Source: Nitrososphaerota archaeon (GTDB taxonomy: Archaea; Thermoproteota; Nitrososphaeria; Nitrososphaerales; UBA183). From it: DNA of 64,000 nucleotides. This document shows positions 33,640-40,361 of the stretch, in pieces. Under the pieces are notes generated by a model. The model saw only the letters and a list, made by a program, of their open reading frames with translations, did no database searches and was not told the origin of the DNA. The stretch is taken from contig JAFMAU010000002.1 of assembly GCA_029784825.1 (NCBI GenBank), positions 34,396 through 98,395 on the forward strand, in the 5' to 3' direction. How positions within the stretch are numbered: position 1 is the first letter of the stretch; the number at the start of each line of letters is the position of its first letter. The position numbers and the translations under genes are program-made.

Positions 33640-34169
33640 AGACGAAGTTCGTCTTCGACGCTACCCCTCTGATACACCTGGCCAAGGCGGGGCTGGCCCC
33701 ACTCCTCGTCGGCCTCGCGGGGGACAAGTTCACGGTCCCGGCTGTGGTGCGGGAGGTCGTGGGCAGGGTGGAGGAAGAAAGAGAGTTCGAGCATCCAGAT
33801 GCCGGCATCGTTTCTTCCCTCATCGACCGAGGGGTCATTCAGGTGAGAAGTCCCACCCCCAAGGACTCGGAAGTGGTGGCCCGCCTGCACAGGGACGTGC
33901 ATGCCGGGGAGGCCGAGGTGTTGGCATTGGCCAAGGCGCTGGAAGCCATCGCAGTCATCGACGACCGGGCCGCCAGGTCGGCCGCGAAGATCCAGGGGGT
34001 GAGGCTCGAAGGGACCTACGGGGTCGTCTTCCGCGCGGTCAAGGAGGGCTCGATCACGGCTCGCGAGGCTGAAGAGGACCTCGACAGGCTGGTGTCGTCC
34101 GGGTGGAGGTGCGACGCGGAGCTATACGCTGCGCTGTTAAGGTCTCTCAAGAGGGTCGCGGTCAAGTGA
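33636..34169 (+). CDS. DUF3368-type PIN-domain toxin
   Basis: A 177-residue PIN protein: KFVFDATPLIHLAKAGLAPL (first Asp), TVPAVVREVVGRVEEEREFE (Glu), HAGEAEVLALAKALEAIAVI with DDRAARSAAKIQGV (Asp pair), and a C-terminal helical extension (GSITAREAEEDLDRLVSSGW) typical of DUF3368. GTG start at 33636 overlaps the antitoxin stop. Predicted RNase toxin held by the UPF0175 antitoxin. Confidence 0.86.
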   Translation: MKTKFVFDATPLIHLAKAGLAPLLVGLAGDKFTVPAVVREVVGRVEEEREFEHPDAGIVSSLIDRGVIQVRSPTPKDSEVVARLHRDVHAGEAEVLALAKALEAIAVIDDRAARSAAKIQGVRLEGTYGVVFRAVKEGSITAREAEEDLDRLVSSGWRCDAELYAALLRSLKRVAVK

Positions 34170-34301
34170 GGTCTCGCCACCGAAGTCCTTCACGAGGTTC
34201 GACGGCCGGACCTGTCCGCTTCCCCTCCCCTCGGGAACGATGACGGAACCCAGCCTAGCCAGGAATCAGCGCTTTGATGCCCTGCCCCTCTCTCGAAGCC
34301 A

Positions 34302-34730
34302 TCAGTGAATCCGGGTAGTCAGCCCGTCGAACCCTGAGTCGAAGCTCATGATCCCGCCGAGCCCGCGCCTCTCTATGTGGGTCAGCGAGACGCAGTCTGT
34401 GAAGCTCATCGGCTTGCTTCCAAGCTTCTGGAACCGCTTCCATGAGCTTTGGAACTCCGCGGGTCCTGTGTAGAGCTTCTCGATCCTCGGCGAATCCAAT
34501 GCCAGCCGTCCTACGTTGACGGCAACGCGGAAGTCCCTGGTGCGGGACAGGGCCGTGGTGACCGCCTCGTCTACGACGTAATCAGAGGTGTAGACGGCCC
34601 CGAACTCCCCTTTCAATGCCCTCTCGACGAGCTGGGACGCCCTTTTGTGGTTGGTGTCCCGGCTGTTTCTTGCGGCGACGAATATCCCGGTGTCCAGGAA
34701 GATCGCCAAGTCAACTCTTCCCGTAGACAT
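34302..34730 (-). CDS. PIN-domain toxin (VapC-like), relative of 26840-27265
   Basis: A 142-residue PIN protein: LAIFLDTGIFVAARNSRDTN (first Asp), TSDYVVDEAVTTALSRTRDF (Glu), SKPMSFTDCVSLTHIERRG (Asp) and GIMSFDSGFDGLTTRIH. It is similar throughout to the toxin at 26840, so the two pairs are duplicates or recent relatives. ATG 34730 overlaps the antitoxin gene by 20 bp; a TTG just after the antitoxin stop is an alternative start. Confidence 0.86.
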   Translation of the reverse strand: MSTGRVDLAIFLDTGIFVAARNSRDTNHKRASQLVERALKGEFGAVYTSDYVVDEAVTTALSRTRDFRVAVNVGRLALDSPRIEKLYTGPAEFQSSWKRFQKLGSKPMSFTDCVSLTHIERRGLGGIMSFDSGFDGLTTRIH

Positions 34731-34989
34731 ACTCGTCCACGCGCTCCGAAGCGTCGTCGACCCCCCAGTCTTCGGGCCGGTGGAGGAGCGTCCAGGCAGG
34801 GTCCTTTTCCAGGGGCGGGAGCCTCTTGAGCCGCTTCACTATCTCCTCTCTGTTCTCCATCGAGTAGTCCACCATGAGTCCCAGAGCTTCCTGGAAGGTC
34901 ACCTTCACCCCTTCTTCGAGTATCAGGGACGCCACGAAGCGCTCTACTTCATCCTTTCTTCTTCTGTCCAGCTTGACGGTCAGGGACAT
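34711..34989 (-). CDS. VapB-type antitoxin, relative of 27262-27558
   Basis: A 92-residue protein from ATG 34989: MSLTVKLDRRRKDEVERFVA, a strand-helix-helix N-terminus suggesting RHH, and a C-terminal tail DWGVDDASERVDEYVYGKS resembling the antitoxin at 27262 (DWGV...D..YG). A TATA-like AGTATAATAG lies around 35017-35026, about 30 bp upstream. It precedes the toxin with a 20-bp overlap. Confidence 0.74.
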   Translation of the reverse strand: MSLTVKLDRRRKDEVERFVASLILEEGVKVTFQEALGLMVDYSMENREEIVKRLKRLPPLEKDPAWTLLHRPEDWGVDDASERVDEYVYGKS

Positions 34990-35084
34990 GACTCGCCTGA
35001 GGCTTCTTCTACTATTATACTTTGCTACTAGTAGCGATACTATGTGACATGAGATGGGCACTTGAAACTGGGAGCGATGCAAGC

Positions 35085-35179
35085 TTGTCCACCGCCGTGA
35101 CCTCGCATCCCTCCTCGGGCAGCCTGTCGACGACGTGGCTCCCGATGGACCCTGCCCCGCCGGTCACCAGCGCTCCCAT
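35085..35179 (-). pseudogene. Truncated SDR epimerase (first 31 residues)
   Basis: From ATG 35179 the protein reads MGALVTGGAGSIGSHVVDRL PEEGCEVTAVDKLAS, the NAD-binding start of a GalE-like SDR, and then loses all similarity near 35085 and stops at 35015. It begins one base after the stop of the nucleotidyltransferase gene, so it was the next gene of that operon. The break falls just ahead of the toxin-antitoxin pair at 34302-34989, whose arrival or a deletion probably removed the rest. Confidence 0.65.
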
Positions 35180-35180
35180 G

Positions 35181-35909
35181 CTAACGACCCCCCTTCGCCC
35201 CTTCATGCCTCCTTGCCGGGAGCCCGCCAACGAACGACCGGAACTCCTCCAGGCTCCTCTCTGACCCTATCTCGTAGAACCTCTCCGCCACCTCGAAGGC
35301 CCGGAGCTGCCCGTCCTTCACCAGCCCGCCATAGAAAGTCGGCTCGTCGCAGACCCGCCCCCTTTCCACCCTGTCGAGCGCCCCCCTCTTCAGGGCGGTC
35401 ACGCCGTAGTTGATCCACTCCATCCCGGGGGCGCCGTTCACCTTGTCGTAGGCGGCCACGAAGCCGTCCTTCACCACCACGTCGCTCCTCCCGAACCTCC
35501 CCTCGTTCCTGTACACCGCCATCAGCCCAAGCTCCTCCTGTCCCTCGAGGGCGTCCATCATCCCCCGGTAGTCCAGCGTTAGGTACGCGTCCCCATAGGT
35601 CACGAAGAACTCCTCCCTGAGCATCCGCTCCGCCATCTTCAGCGCCCCCACGGGCCCCAGCAGCCTCTCCCCCTCGGAGGAGTAGCGTATCCTCACGCCG
35701 AAGCCCGACCCGTCCCCGAAGTGCCCGCGTATCGCCTCCCCCTTGTACCCCACGCAGAGCACTATGTCGTCGACCCCGTGGCTCGCCAGGAGCTCCAGCT
35801 CGTACTCGAGGAACGGCCTCCCGTTGACCGGGGCCATCGCCTTGGGCATCCTGTCGGTGAGGGGCCTGAGCCTTGTCCCCAGCCCTCCGGCGAGTATCGC
35901 CGCCTGCAT
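35181..35909 (-). CDS. hddC: Sugar-1-phosphate nucleotidyltransferase (HddC-like)
   Basis: A 242-residue GT-A nucleotidyltransferase: AAILAGGLGTRLRPLTDRMP with the K of PKAMAPVNGRPFLEY, FFVTYGDAYLTLDYRGM (metal Asp), VVKDGFVAAYDK and GMEWINYGVTALKRGAL (closing Asn). Short single-domain enzymes like this make GDP- or UDP-sugars. The gmhB, hddA and gmhA traces upstream on the same strand suggest D-glycero-D-manno-heptose 1-phosphate guanylyltransferase, but a general NDP-hexose pyrophosphorylase cannot be excluded. Confidence 0.75.
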   Translation of the reverse strand: MQAAILAGGLGTRLRPLTDRMPKAMAPVNGRPFLEYELELLASHGVDDIVLCVGYKGEAIRGHFGDGSGFGVRIRYSSEGERLLGPVGALKMAERMLREEFFVTYGDAYLTLDYRGMMDALEGQEELGLMAVYRNEGRFGRSDVVVKDGFVAAYDKVNGAPGMEWINYGVTALKRGALDRVERGRVCDEPTFYGGLVKDGQLRAFEVAERFYEIGSERSLEEFRSFVGGLPARRHEGAKGGR

Positions 35910-35933
35910 CTGTGCTTCACCGCCTCCCTTCGG

Positions 35934-36329
35934 CTAGAACCACTTTGACCTGGCCCCGAGCTCGCGAAAGTGCGGGTCGTCGGTGACCACGTACTCGGCT
36001 TCGCCGGCGACGACGAATGATGCGATCAGCGCGTCGGCCACAGGGGCGCCGCGGCTCGACAGCATCAGCCTGCCCGCCTCCAAAGCGTGCCCTTCGTCGA
36101 TAGGGACCACCCTCATCCCCCGCTCCTTGAACTGGCCTATGCGGGCCCTGGCGGCGGACTCCCCCATCCTCCCCCCGGCGACCTTCATGAACTCGCTCAG
36201 CACGACGGAGGGGGCGATCAGGCGCGACGCCAGCTCGTTCCGGAAGAGGGCCCTGACGCGGTCCCTGGACTCCTCGTCCGCAGGGAACTCCAGCTCCAGG
36301 AGCAGGCGCGTGTCTGCGACGGCGGTCAT
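35934..36329 (-). CDS. PIN-domain toxin (VapC-like)
   Basis: A 131-residue PIN protein: TAVADTRLLLELEFPADEES (first Asp), APSVVLSEFMKVAGGRMGES (Glu), RGAPVADALIASFVVAGEAE (Asp) and YVVTDDPHFRELG (last Asp pair). The ATG overlaps the antitoxin stop by 4 bp. It lies between gmhB and hddC genes of one operon. Confidence 0.85.
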   Translation of the reverse strand: MTAVADTRLLLELEFPADEESRDRVRALFRNELASRLIAPSVVLSEFMKVAGGRMGESAARARIGQFKERGMRVVPIDEGHALEAGRLMLSSRGAPVADALIASFVVAGEAEYVVTDDPHFRELGARSKWF

Positions 36330-36556
36330 CTCCAGTTTCTCCTCAGCTCGTCGAGCTCGCGCATCACTCTGTCATGCTCGGCCTTCCCCACCGGCTTCCC
36401 TGCGTCTATCGGAGACCGGGCTTCCAGCCGGATCCCCCCATCGGATACCTTCACCTCAAGCACAGAGCCTTCTTCGAGGCCGAGCTCCTCCCTCATCTCG
36501 GCCGGGATGGTGACCTGCCCCTTGTGTTTGACTCTTACCAGGGATGACTTACCCAT
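36326..36556 (-). CDS. AbrB-type antitoxin (VapB)
   Basis: A 76-residue protein with SLVRVKHKGQVTIPAEMREE LGLEEGSVLEVKVSDGGIRL, a textbook AbrB hairpin with the KGQVTIP signature, and a C-terminal helix ending HDRVMRELDELRRNWR. CTTAAG at 36580-36585 lies 29 bp from ATG 36556. The stop overlaps the PIN toxin start as ATGA. Confidence 0.88.
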   Translation of the reverse strand: MGKSSLVRVKHKGQVTIPAEMREELGLEEGSVLEVKVSDGGIRLEARSPIDAGKPVGKAEHDRVMRELDELRRNWR

Positions 36557-36713
36557 AGTCTGACTTTCTTAGAGTCCAACTTAAGCCTTTGCGCCCTGAG
36601 GAGCGACCCGCGGGGAGGGAAGGGTGAAAGCGTCTCCGGCGCGGTCTCTTTGAGGTCGGCCCCGTCCCCAGCCACTCCGCCCGCGAGTCTTGCCGCCTGC
36701 ACCTTCTCAGCCC

Positions 36714-37139
36714 CTACGGGACCCGCAGTTCCTCAGGCGGCTGCCGTCTGAGGCCCGGGACTTTCTCGAAGACCGCGTCGGTGGAGATGATGGTGTGGTC
36801 CGGGACAGAGGGAGAAAGGGCGGTCGCCGCGTAGAGCGCGTCGAAGACGGAGGAGATCTTGTAGGTCTCGGCCAGATGCAGGGCGGAGAGACATGTTTCG
36901 GCGTCCGGGTTAAGGAACTTCAGGTTCTTCATTGTGGTTACGCGGGCGAAGTCGACCAGGATCGTGTGCAAGGGCGCGTTCCCCGAGAACACGTAGTACA
37001 TCTCCTGGAGGGTGGCCGCGGAGCAGGCGACCTCCCCCAGCCTCCCGGCCTCGACCGCGCCGATCACACGCTCTGCCGTTGGTTTGAGCCAGTCGTCCTT
37101 CTTGAGATAAGCTATGAGCATGTCCGACTCGAGCAGCAT
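36714..37139 (-). CDS. PIN-domain toxin (VapC-like)
   Basis: A 141-residue PIN protein: MLLESDMLIAYLKKDDWLKP has Ser-Asp in place of the usual Asp-Thr but keeps the first acid; AATLQEMYYVFSGNAP has the Glu; ISSVFDALYAATALSPSVPD has the FDALYAA Asp and TIISTDAVFEKVPGL the last. The antitoxin gene ends 6 bp upstream. RNase toxin predicted. Confidence 0.82.
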   Translation of the reverse strand: MLLESDMLIAYLKKDDWLKPTAERVIGAVEAGRLGEVACSAATLQEMYYVFSGNAPLHTILVDFARVTTMKNLKFLNPDAETCLSALHLAETYKISSVFDALYAATALSPSVPDHTIISTDAVFEKVPGLRRQPPEELRVP

Positions 37140-37145
37140 CGGGTT

Positions 37146-37376
37146 TCACCCTGTACGTCTGCGGCGCCGCTCCGACGCGTCCTCCCTGGCCCTCGCCTCG
37201 GCCCTCGCCTTCAGGGCCCCGACGCCTTCCTTGACATCGATGGGGATTGGCTTCCGGGGGACAGGGATGAGGAGGAGGGCCTCGCCCTGCCTCACCATGA
37301 CGGCTTCGTCGGCGTCGAATTCGATGTCCCTGGGGACGTATACCCGCCTATGCGCGTCAATCTTTACCACAGACAT
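37146..37376 (-). CDS. AbrB-like antitoxin
   Basis: A 76-residue protein: SVVKIDAHRRVYVPRDIEFD and EAVMVRQGEALLLIPVPRKP form the AbrB-type hairpin in a variant without KGQVTIP, then a strongly basic and acidic coil (ALKARAEARAREDASERRR). ATTAAG near 37413 is about 40 bp upstream of ATG 37376. It is paired with the PIN toxin downstream. Confidence 0.76.
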   Translation of the reverse strand: MSVVKIDAHRRVYVPRDIEFDADEAVMVRQGEALLLIPVPRKPIPIDVKEGVGALKARAEARAREDASERRRRRTG

Positions 37377-37626
37377 ATGTTTTTCCCACTGATAGCGGTC
37401 TTGTGGTTCTACTTAATGGTTTGTGGTATGCGCTGGAGTCGGAGCAGCTGGCTTCGTGATCCAGAACCTGTCGCGCCCGTCGCGGAGACGAGGGCCACCC
37501 CTGGGGTTCCCCCATCGCCATTTCCACCCGGCTCGTCAGGCTCGCGGACGAACCTGTCGCGCTCTGGGCGCCCCGCGACTTCCGGCTAAGCCGAGGTTGG
37601 GACCTGCACTTCGTTCCTGGGGGGAT

Positions 37627-37776
37627 TCACTTCTGGCTCCCCTTCTTGATTATCTCCACCGAGTTGGCGAGCATGGTGTAGTCCACCCCCGAGCTGTTGA
37701 GGGCTTCCTCCACCTTCTTTCGGACGCTCTTCTCGTCCCTGTTCTCGCAGTCGACCCACACCTCGATGCGCTTCAA
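37627..37776 (-). CDS. 49-residue protein coupled to gmhB
   Basis: A short gene: TTG 37776 overlaps the gmhB stop as TTGA, and it ends at TGA 37629-37627. The translation is KRIEVWVDCENRDEKSVRKK then VEEALNSSGVDYTMLANSVE and IIKKGSQK, an alternating pattern resembling a small ferredoxin-like alpha/beta fold. Coupled translation with gmhB and clean composition support it as real. No known family is recognised. Confidence 0.5.
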   Translation of the reverse strand: MKRIEVWVDCENRDEKSVRKKVEEALNSSGVDYTMLANSVEIIKKGSQK

Positions 37777-38501
37777 CGCGAGGGCATCCCCGATGCCATC
37801 TTCTTAACGATATCAGCCGCCTCGGCGACGTTGCGCGCGACGAATTCAGGCTGGGCGCCCAGCTCGTCCATCTTGCTGCTCAGGGTCCCGTTGAGGGTCG
37901 CCACCAGGATGGTCTTGCAACCGGCCCTCTTCCCCGCCAGCACGTCGTACAGGCCGTCCCCGACCATCACCGAGCGTCCCAGGTCCAGCCCGAGGTCGCG
38001 GGCGGCGTCGAGGAGCATCCCGGGCTTCGGCTTCCTGCAGGCGCAGTCGGCCTTGTACGCCGCGACCCTCGCCTGGGGGTGGTGGAAGCAGTAGTACTCG
38101 GCGTCGAGGCTGACCCCCTCGGCGGCCAGGAGCCTCCGCATCTTCGCCTGTATCTTCCTGAACGCTGCCATGGTCATGTGCTTCTTGGCCATGCCCGGCT
38201 GGTTCGAGACCAGGACCAGCTTGTAGCCGGCGGCCCTCATGGTCCTCAGCGCCTGGCCTATCCCCTCGGCCAGGACGAACTGCCTCGGGGTGAAGGGGCT
38301 GTCGACGATCCCGGGGTCGGGGTAGTAGACCATCTCGTTGACCACCCCGTCGCGGTCAATCAGCGCCGCTCTGGCCACGTTTTCCGCCTCGTTCGGGCGG
38401 ACATGACCCCGGGCCTCCTTTTCGGCATTCATCCTGGAGCCATCGACGGACCCTTTCGGCCGGTCCGCGAAATCGAGGGCTTCGGTCTTCATCGGGGTCA
38501 A
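37773..38501 (-). CDS. gmhB: D-glycero-D-manno-heptose 1,7-bisphosphate 7-phosphatase (HAD family)
   Basis: A HAD phosphatase: AALIDRDGVVNEMVYYPD holds the nucleophile and acid/base Asp, LVLVSNQPGMAKKHMTMAAF motif II, KPKPGMLLDAARDLGL motif III and SVMVGDGLYDVLAGK motif IV. CFHHPQARVAAYKADCACRK is the zinc-binding loop characteristic of GmhB. About 40 residues before ARAALIDRDG look like an unneeded extension; a GTG at 38378 may be the real start. It belongs to a heptose operon with hddA, gmhA and hddC traces around it. Confidence 0.83.
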   Translation of the reverse strand: MTPMKTEALDFADRPKGSVDGSRMNAEKEARGHVRPNEAENVARAALIDRDGVVNEMVYYPDPGIVDSPFTPRQFVLAEGIGQALRTMRAAGYKLVLVSNQPGMAKKHMTMAAFRKIQAKMRRLLAAEGVSLDAEYYCFHHPQARVAAYKADCACRKPKPGMLLDAARDLGLDLGRSVMVGDGLYDVLAGKRAGCKTILVATLNGTLSSKMDELGAQPEFVARNVAEAADIVKKMASGMPSR

Positions 38502-38529
38502 AGCCGACTCTCTTCCAGGAGCATGTCCA

Positions 38530-38907
38530 TCAAAGCGGAGTTACGCCCAACCGCTGGGCATCTCGCTTTAGGCCCGCGTCGAAGGTCAGGATAGAGGCGC
38601 CCAACCTCTTCGCGTGGGAGAGGATCAGGTAGTCGTTGTATCTGGAGAACGACGAGGCCTCCCGCGTGGCGAACAGGATGTCGTCCTGGGAGTCCGAGCT
38701 GTATTTCGCCTTCTCTGACAGCAGGTATTCTTCCGCCTTGTCCCGGGCGAAGGAGAAGTCTGCTTTCAGGCCCCGGAGCGCCCACAGGTACTCGTGGAGG
38801 ACGATCGCCGGCAGGACCCAGCCGTCGGCTTCCTCCAGCTTGCTCCTCGCCTGCTCGTGCTGGTCGCTGTCCTCATAGGTGTCGAAGACCAGGACGTTGG
38901 TGTCCAC
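38530..38907 (-). CDS. PIN-domain toxin (VapC-like)
   Basis: A 125-residue PIN protein from GTG 38907 (TAGTG with the antitoxin stop): MDTNVLVFDTYEDSDQHEQA (first Asp), VLPAIVLHEYLWALRGL (Glu), FSRYNDYLILSHAKRLG (Asp) and SILTFDAGLKRDAQRLG (last Asp). It sits between the truncated hddA/gmhA and gmhB, that is inside the former operon. Confidence 0.85.
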   Translation of the reverse strand: MDTNVLVFDTYEDSDQHEQARSKLEEADGWVLPAIVLHEYLWALRGLKADFSFARDKAEEYLLSEKAKYSSDSQDDILFATREASSFSRYNDYLILSHAKRLGASILTFDAGLKRDAQRLGVTPL

Positions 38908-39152
38908 TACCGCAGCGATTCTCTCATCCCCTCCGCGATGGCATCTTCTATCTCCTTCAGGCCTATCCTCCTCCCCAGCCTGGCGACCCGCCTCGGCCCC
39001 CTCCTGGGCGGCATGAGTCTGATGGTGCCGGAGCCTTCGTCGTAGTCGACCAGGAGGATGTCCCCTTTTTCGACGGCAGCCCTGCTGCGGACGTCTGCCG
39101 GGATGGTGACCTGGAAGTTGCGCGTCACCTTCGTTGTAGGCATAATTGGCAT
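38907..39152 (-). CDS. AbrB-type antitoxin (VapB)
   Basis: An 81-residue protein from ATG 39152: TTKVTRNFQVTIPADVRSRA AVEKGDILLVDYDEGSGTIR, the AbrB hairpin, then an arginine-rich stretch and a C-terminal helix LKEIEDAIAEGMRESLR. GGAGG lies 6 bp upstream and TATATA at about 39166-39171. ATG 39143 is an alternative. The stop touches the toxin start. Confidence 0.85.
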   Translation of the reverse strand: MPIMPTTKVTRNFQVTIPADVRSRAAVEKGDILLVDYDEGSGTIRLMPPRRGPRRVARLGRRIGLKEIEDAIAEGMRESLR

Positions 39153-39251
39153 AGTAGGCCTCCTAGTATATAACAACAGTTGGGAGGGAATCCCACGCGA
39201 GGCCCACACCCTCGTCGAACGTGTTAGGCGAGGCGTTCGGGGACGCTCCTT

Positions 39252-39485
39252 TCAATACCGCTTGCTCTTGTTCCCTATGGCTTCCTTGAGCCTGGACGCT
39301 ATGAGGTGCGTCAGGACCAGGTGGAACCCCTCGACCTGGGGCGTGGAGTCGGCGGGGACCACTATCGAAGCGTCCGCCAGCTTCCTGAGCATCCCCCCGT
39401 CGAACCCGATCAGCCCGACGACCTTCCCCTTCTTCTCCTTCGCCACCTTCACCGCCTTCAGGAGGTTCTGGCTCCAGGGCCCCGC
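39252..39485 (-). pseudogene. gmhA: gmhA (sedoheptulose 7-phosphate isomerase), C-terminal remnant
   Basis: The frame ending at TGA 39252 reads WSQNLLKAVKVAKEKKGKVV, GLIGFDGGMLRKLADASIVV and PADSTPQVEGFHLVLTHLIA, the final third of GmhA-type SIS isomerases (pattern GNSxNVLxA and FDGGxLxxLAD, then VPSxxTxxIQExH). It has no start and is preceded directly by a piece of hddA in another frame, so a deletion fused the two genes. Confidence 0.72.
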
Positions 39486-39790
39486 CTTGTCCCCCCCGGA
39501 GCCGCCGGGGCGTCGGCCACTGACACGATCTCTATCCCTTTCTTTATCCCGACCACGTCCAGCCCCTCCCTGACCAGGGGGTGCTCCAGCTTGCTGGCGT
39601 CGTCCACTATCTCCGTCTTCGAGTAGCTCACCCTGATGCTGTCCTGCTCAAAGCGCGGGTTGACCGCGACGTGGACGTACTTGTCCACGGCCCCGCTGAC
39701 GAAGAAGCCCCCCCGCTGAGAGTAGTAGCTGGGGAGGTCTGTCCCGCCCCCGCCCAGTGAGAGCCTGAAAGGCGTCTGGGTGATGATCAA
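39486..39790 (-). pseudogene. hddA: hddA (heptose 7-phosphate kinase), N-terminal remnant
   Basis: From TTG 39790 the protein reads IITQTPFRLSLGGGGTDLPS YYSQRGGFFVSGAVDKYVHV and onward to SVADAPA, the first third of GHMP kinases of the HddA type. The ATP loop (GxGLGSSG) that should follow is missing; the frame then runs into gmhA sequence out of phase and stops at 39458. The original product used D-glycero-D-manno-heptose 7-phosphate. A 26-bp gap separates it from the uncharacterised gene upstream. Confidence 0.75.
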
Positions 39791-39815
39791 GAAAACTCTT
39801 CGCTCGCCAGGAGGG

Positions 39816-40250
39816 TCACAGTCGCGACCCCCAGCACATGTGCGAGCCCAGGTACTTGGCGTACTCCAGGTCGTCCTTCCACTCCTTGGCGCGGAGGTTC
39901 CCCCACCGGGCGCAGTTGCTCGCGAACGCCCAGGCCATCTGGACCCCGCGCGTGAGCGGGGTGCACACCGCGTCGGAGGCTTCCGCGAGCTTCCTGAGGA
40001 CGTCGAACATCGCATTCAGGAGCCGGCTCCCCTTGAAGGTGGCGTTGAGCCGCAGCGCCAGAGAGAACATGGACCTCTCCCGCTTCTCGAGGCGGAACCA
40101 CCCACCCCTCCGCTTGGATACGGTCATCTGCTTCTTGAGGTAGCTGTGTAGCAGGTTCGACGCGCTTTGTGATGCGTCATTTTGGAGTCGTTGCACGGTG
40201 TCGGTCGCAGATGGTCCGCTCCCCATCAGCCTGGGTGTGGGCGTGCCCAT
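39816..40250 (-). CDS. Uncharacterised conserved protein, paralogue of 26234-26671
   Basis: A 144-residue basic helical protein with no recognised family. From residue 34 it aligns with the 26234-26671 protein: GGWFRLEKRERSMFSLALRL, LLNAMFDVLRKLAEASD, VQMAWAFASNCARWGN and WKDDLEYAKYLGSHMCW. Residues 1-33 are not shared and may be read-through; a GTG near 40199 is an alternative start. Like its paralogue it is the first gene before a sugar-biosynthesis gene on the minus strand. Confidence 0.6.
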   Translation of the reverse strand: MGTPTPRLMGSGPSATDTVQRLQNDASQSASNLLHSYLKKQMTVSKRRGGWFRLEKRERSMFSLALRLNATFKGSRLLNAMFDVLRKLAEASDAVCTPLTRGVQMAWAFASNCARWGNLRAKEWKDDLEYAKYLGSHMCWGSRL

Positions 40251-40361
40251 GCGAGCGCGAGGTGCGAATGTGGTGACAAAAGCATTCGTGGGCTCGATGG
40301 CGATTCCGCTGAACCTGGCGGGAGCAGGGGGAGGGGCCCCTCGGAAGCGCGGCGCCGGGGG

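Noticed and set aside
36690..37589. Long plus-strand frames opposite toxin-antitoxin genes
   Set aside because: Antisense to clear PIN and AbrB genes; no domain.
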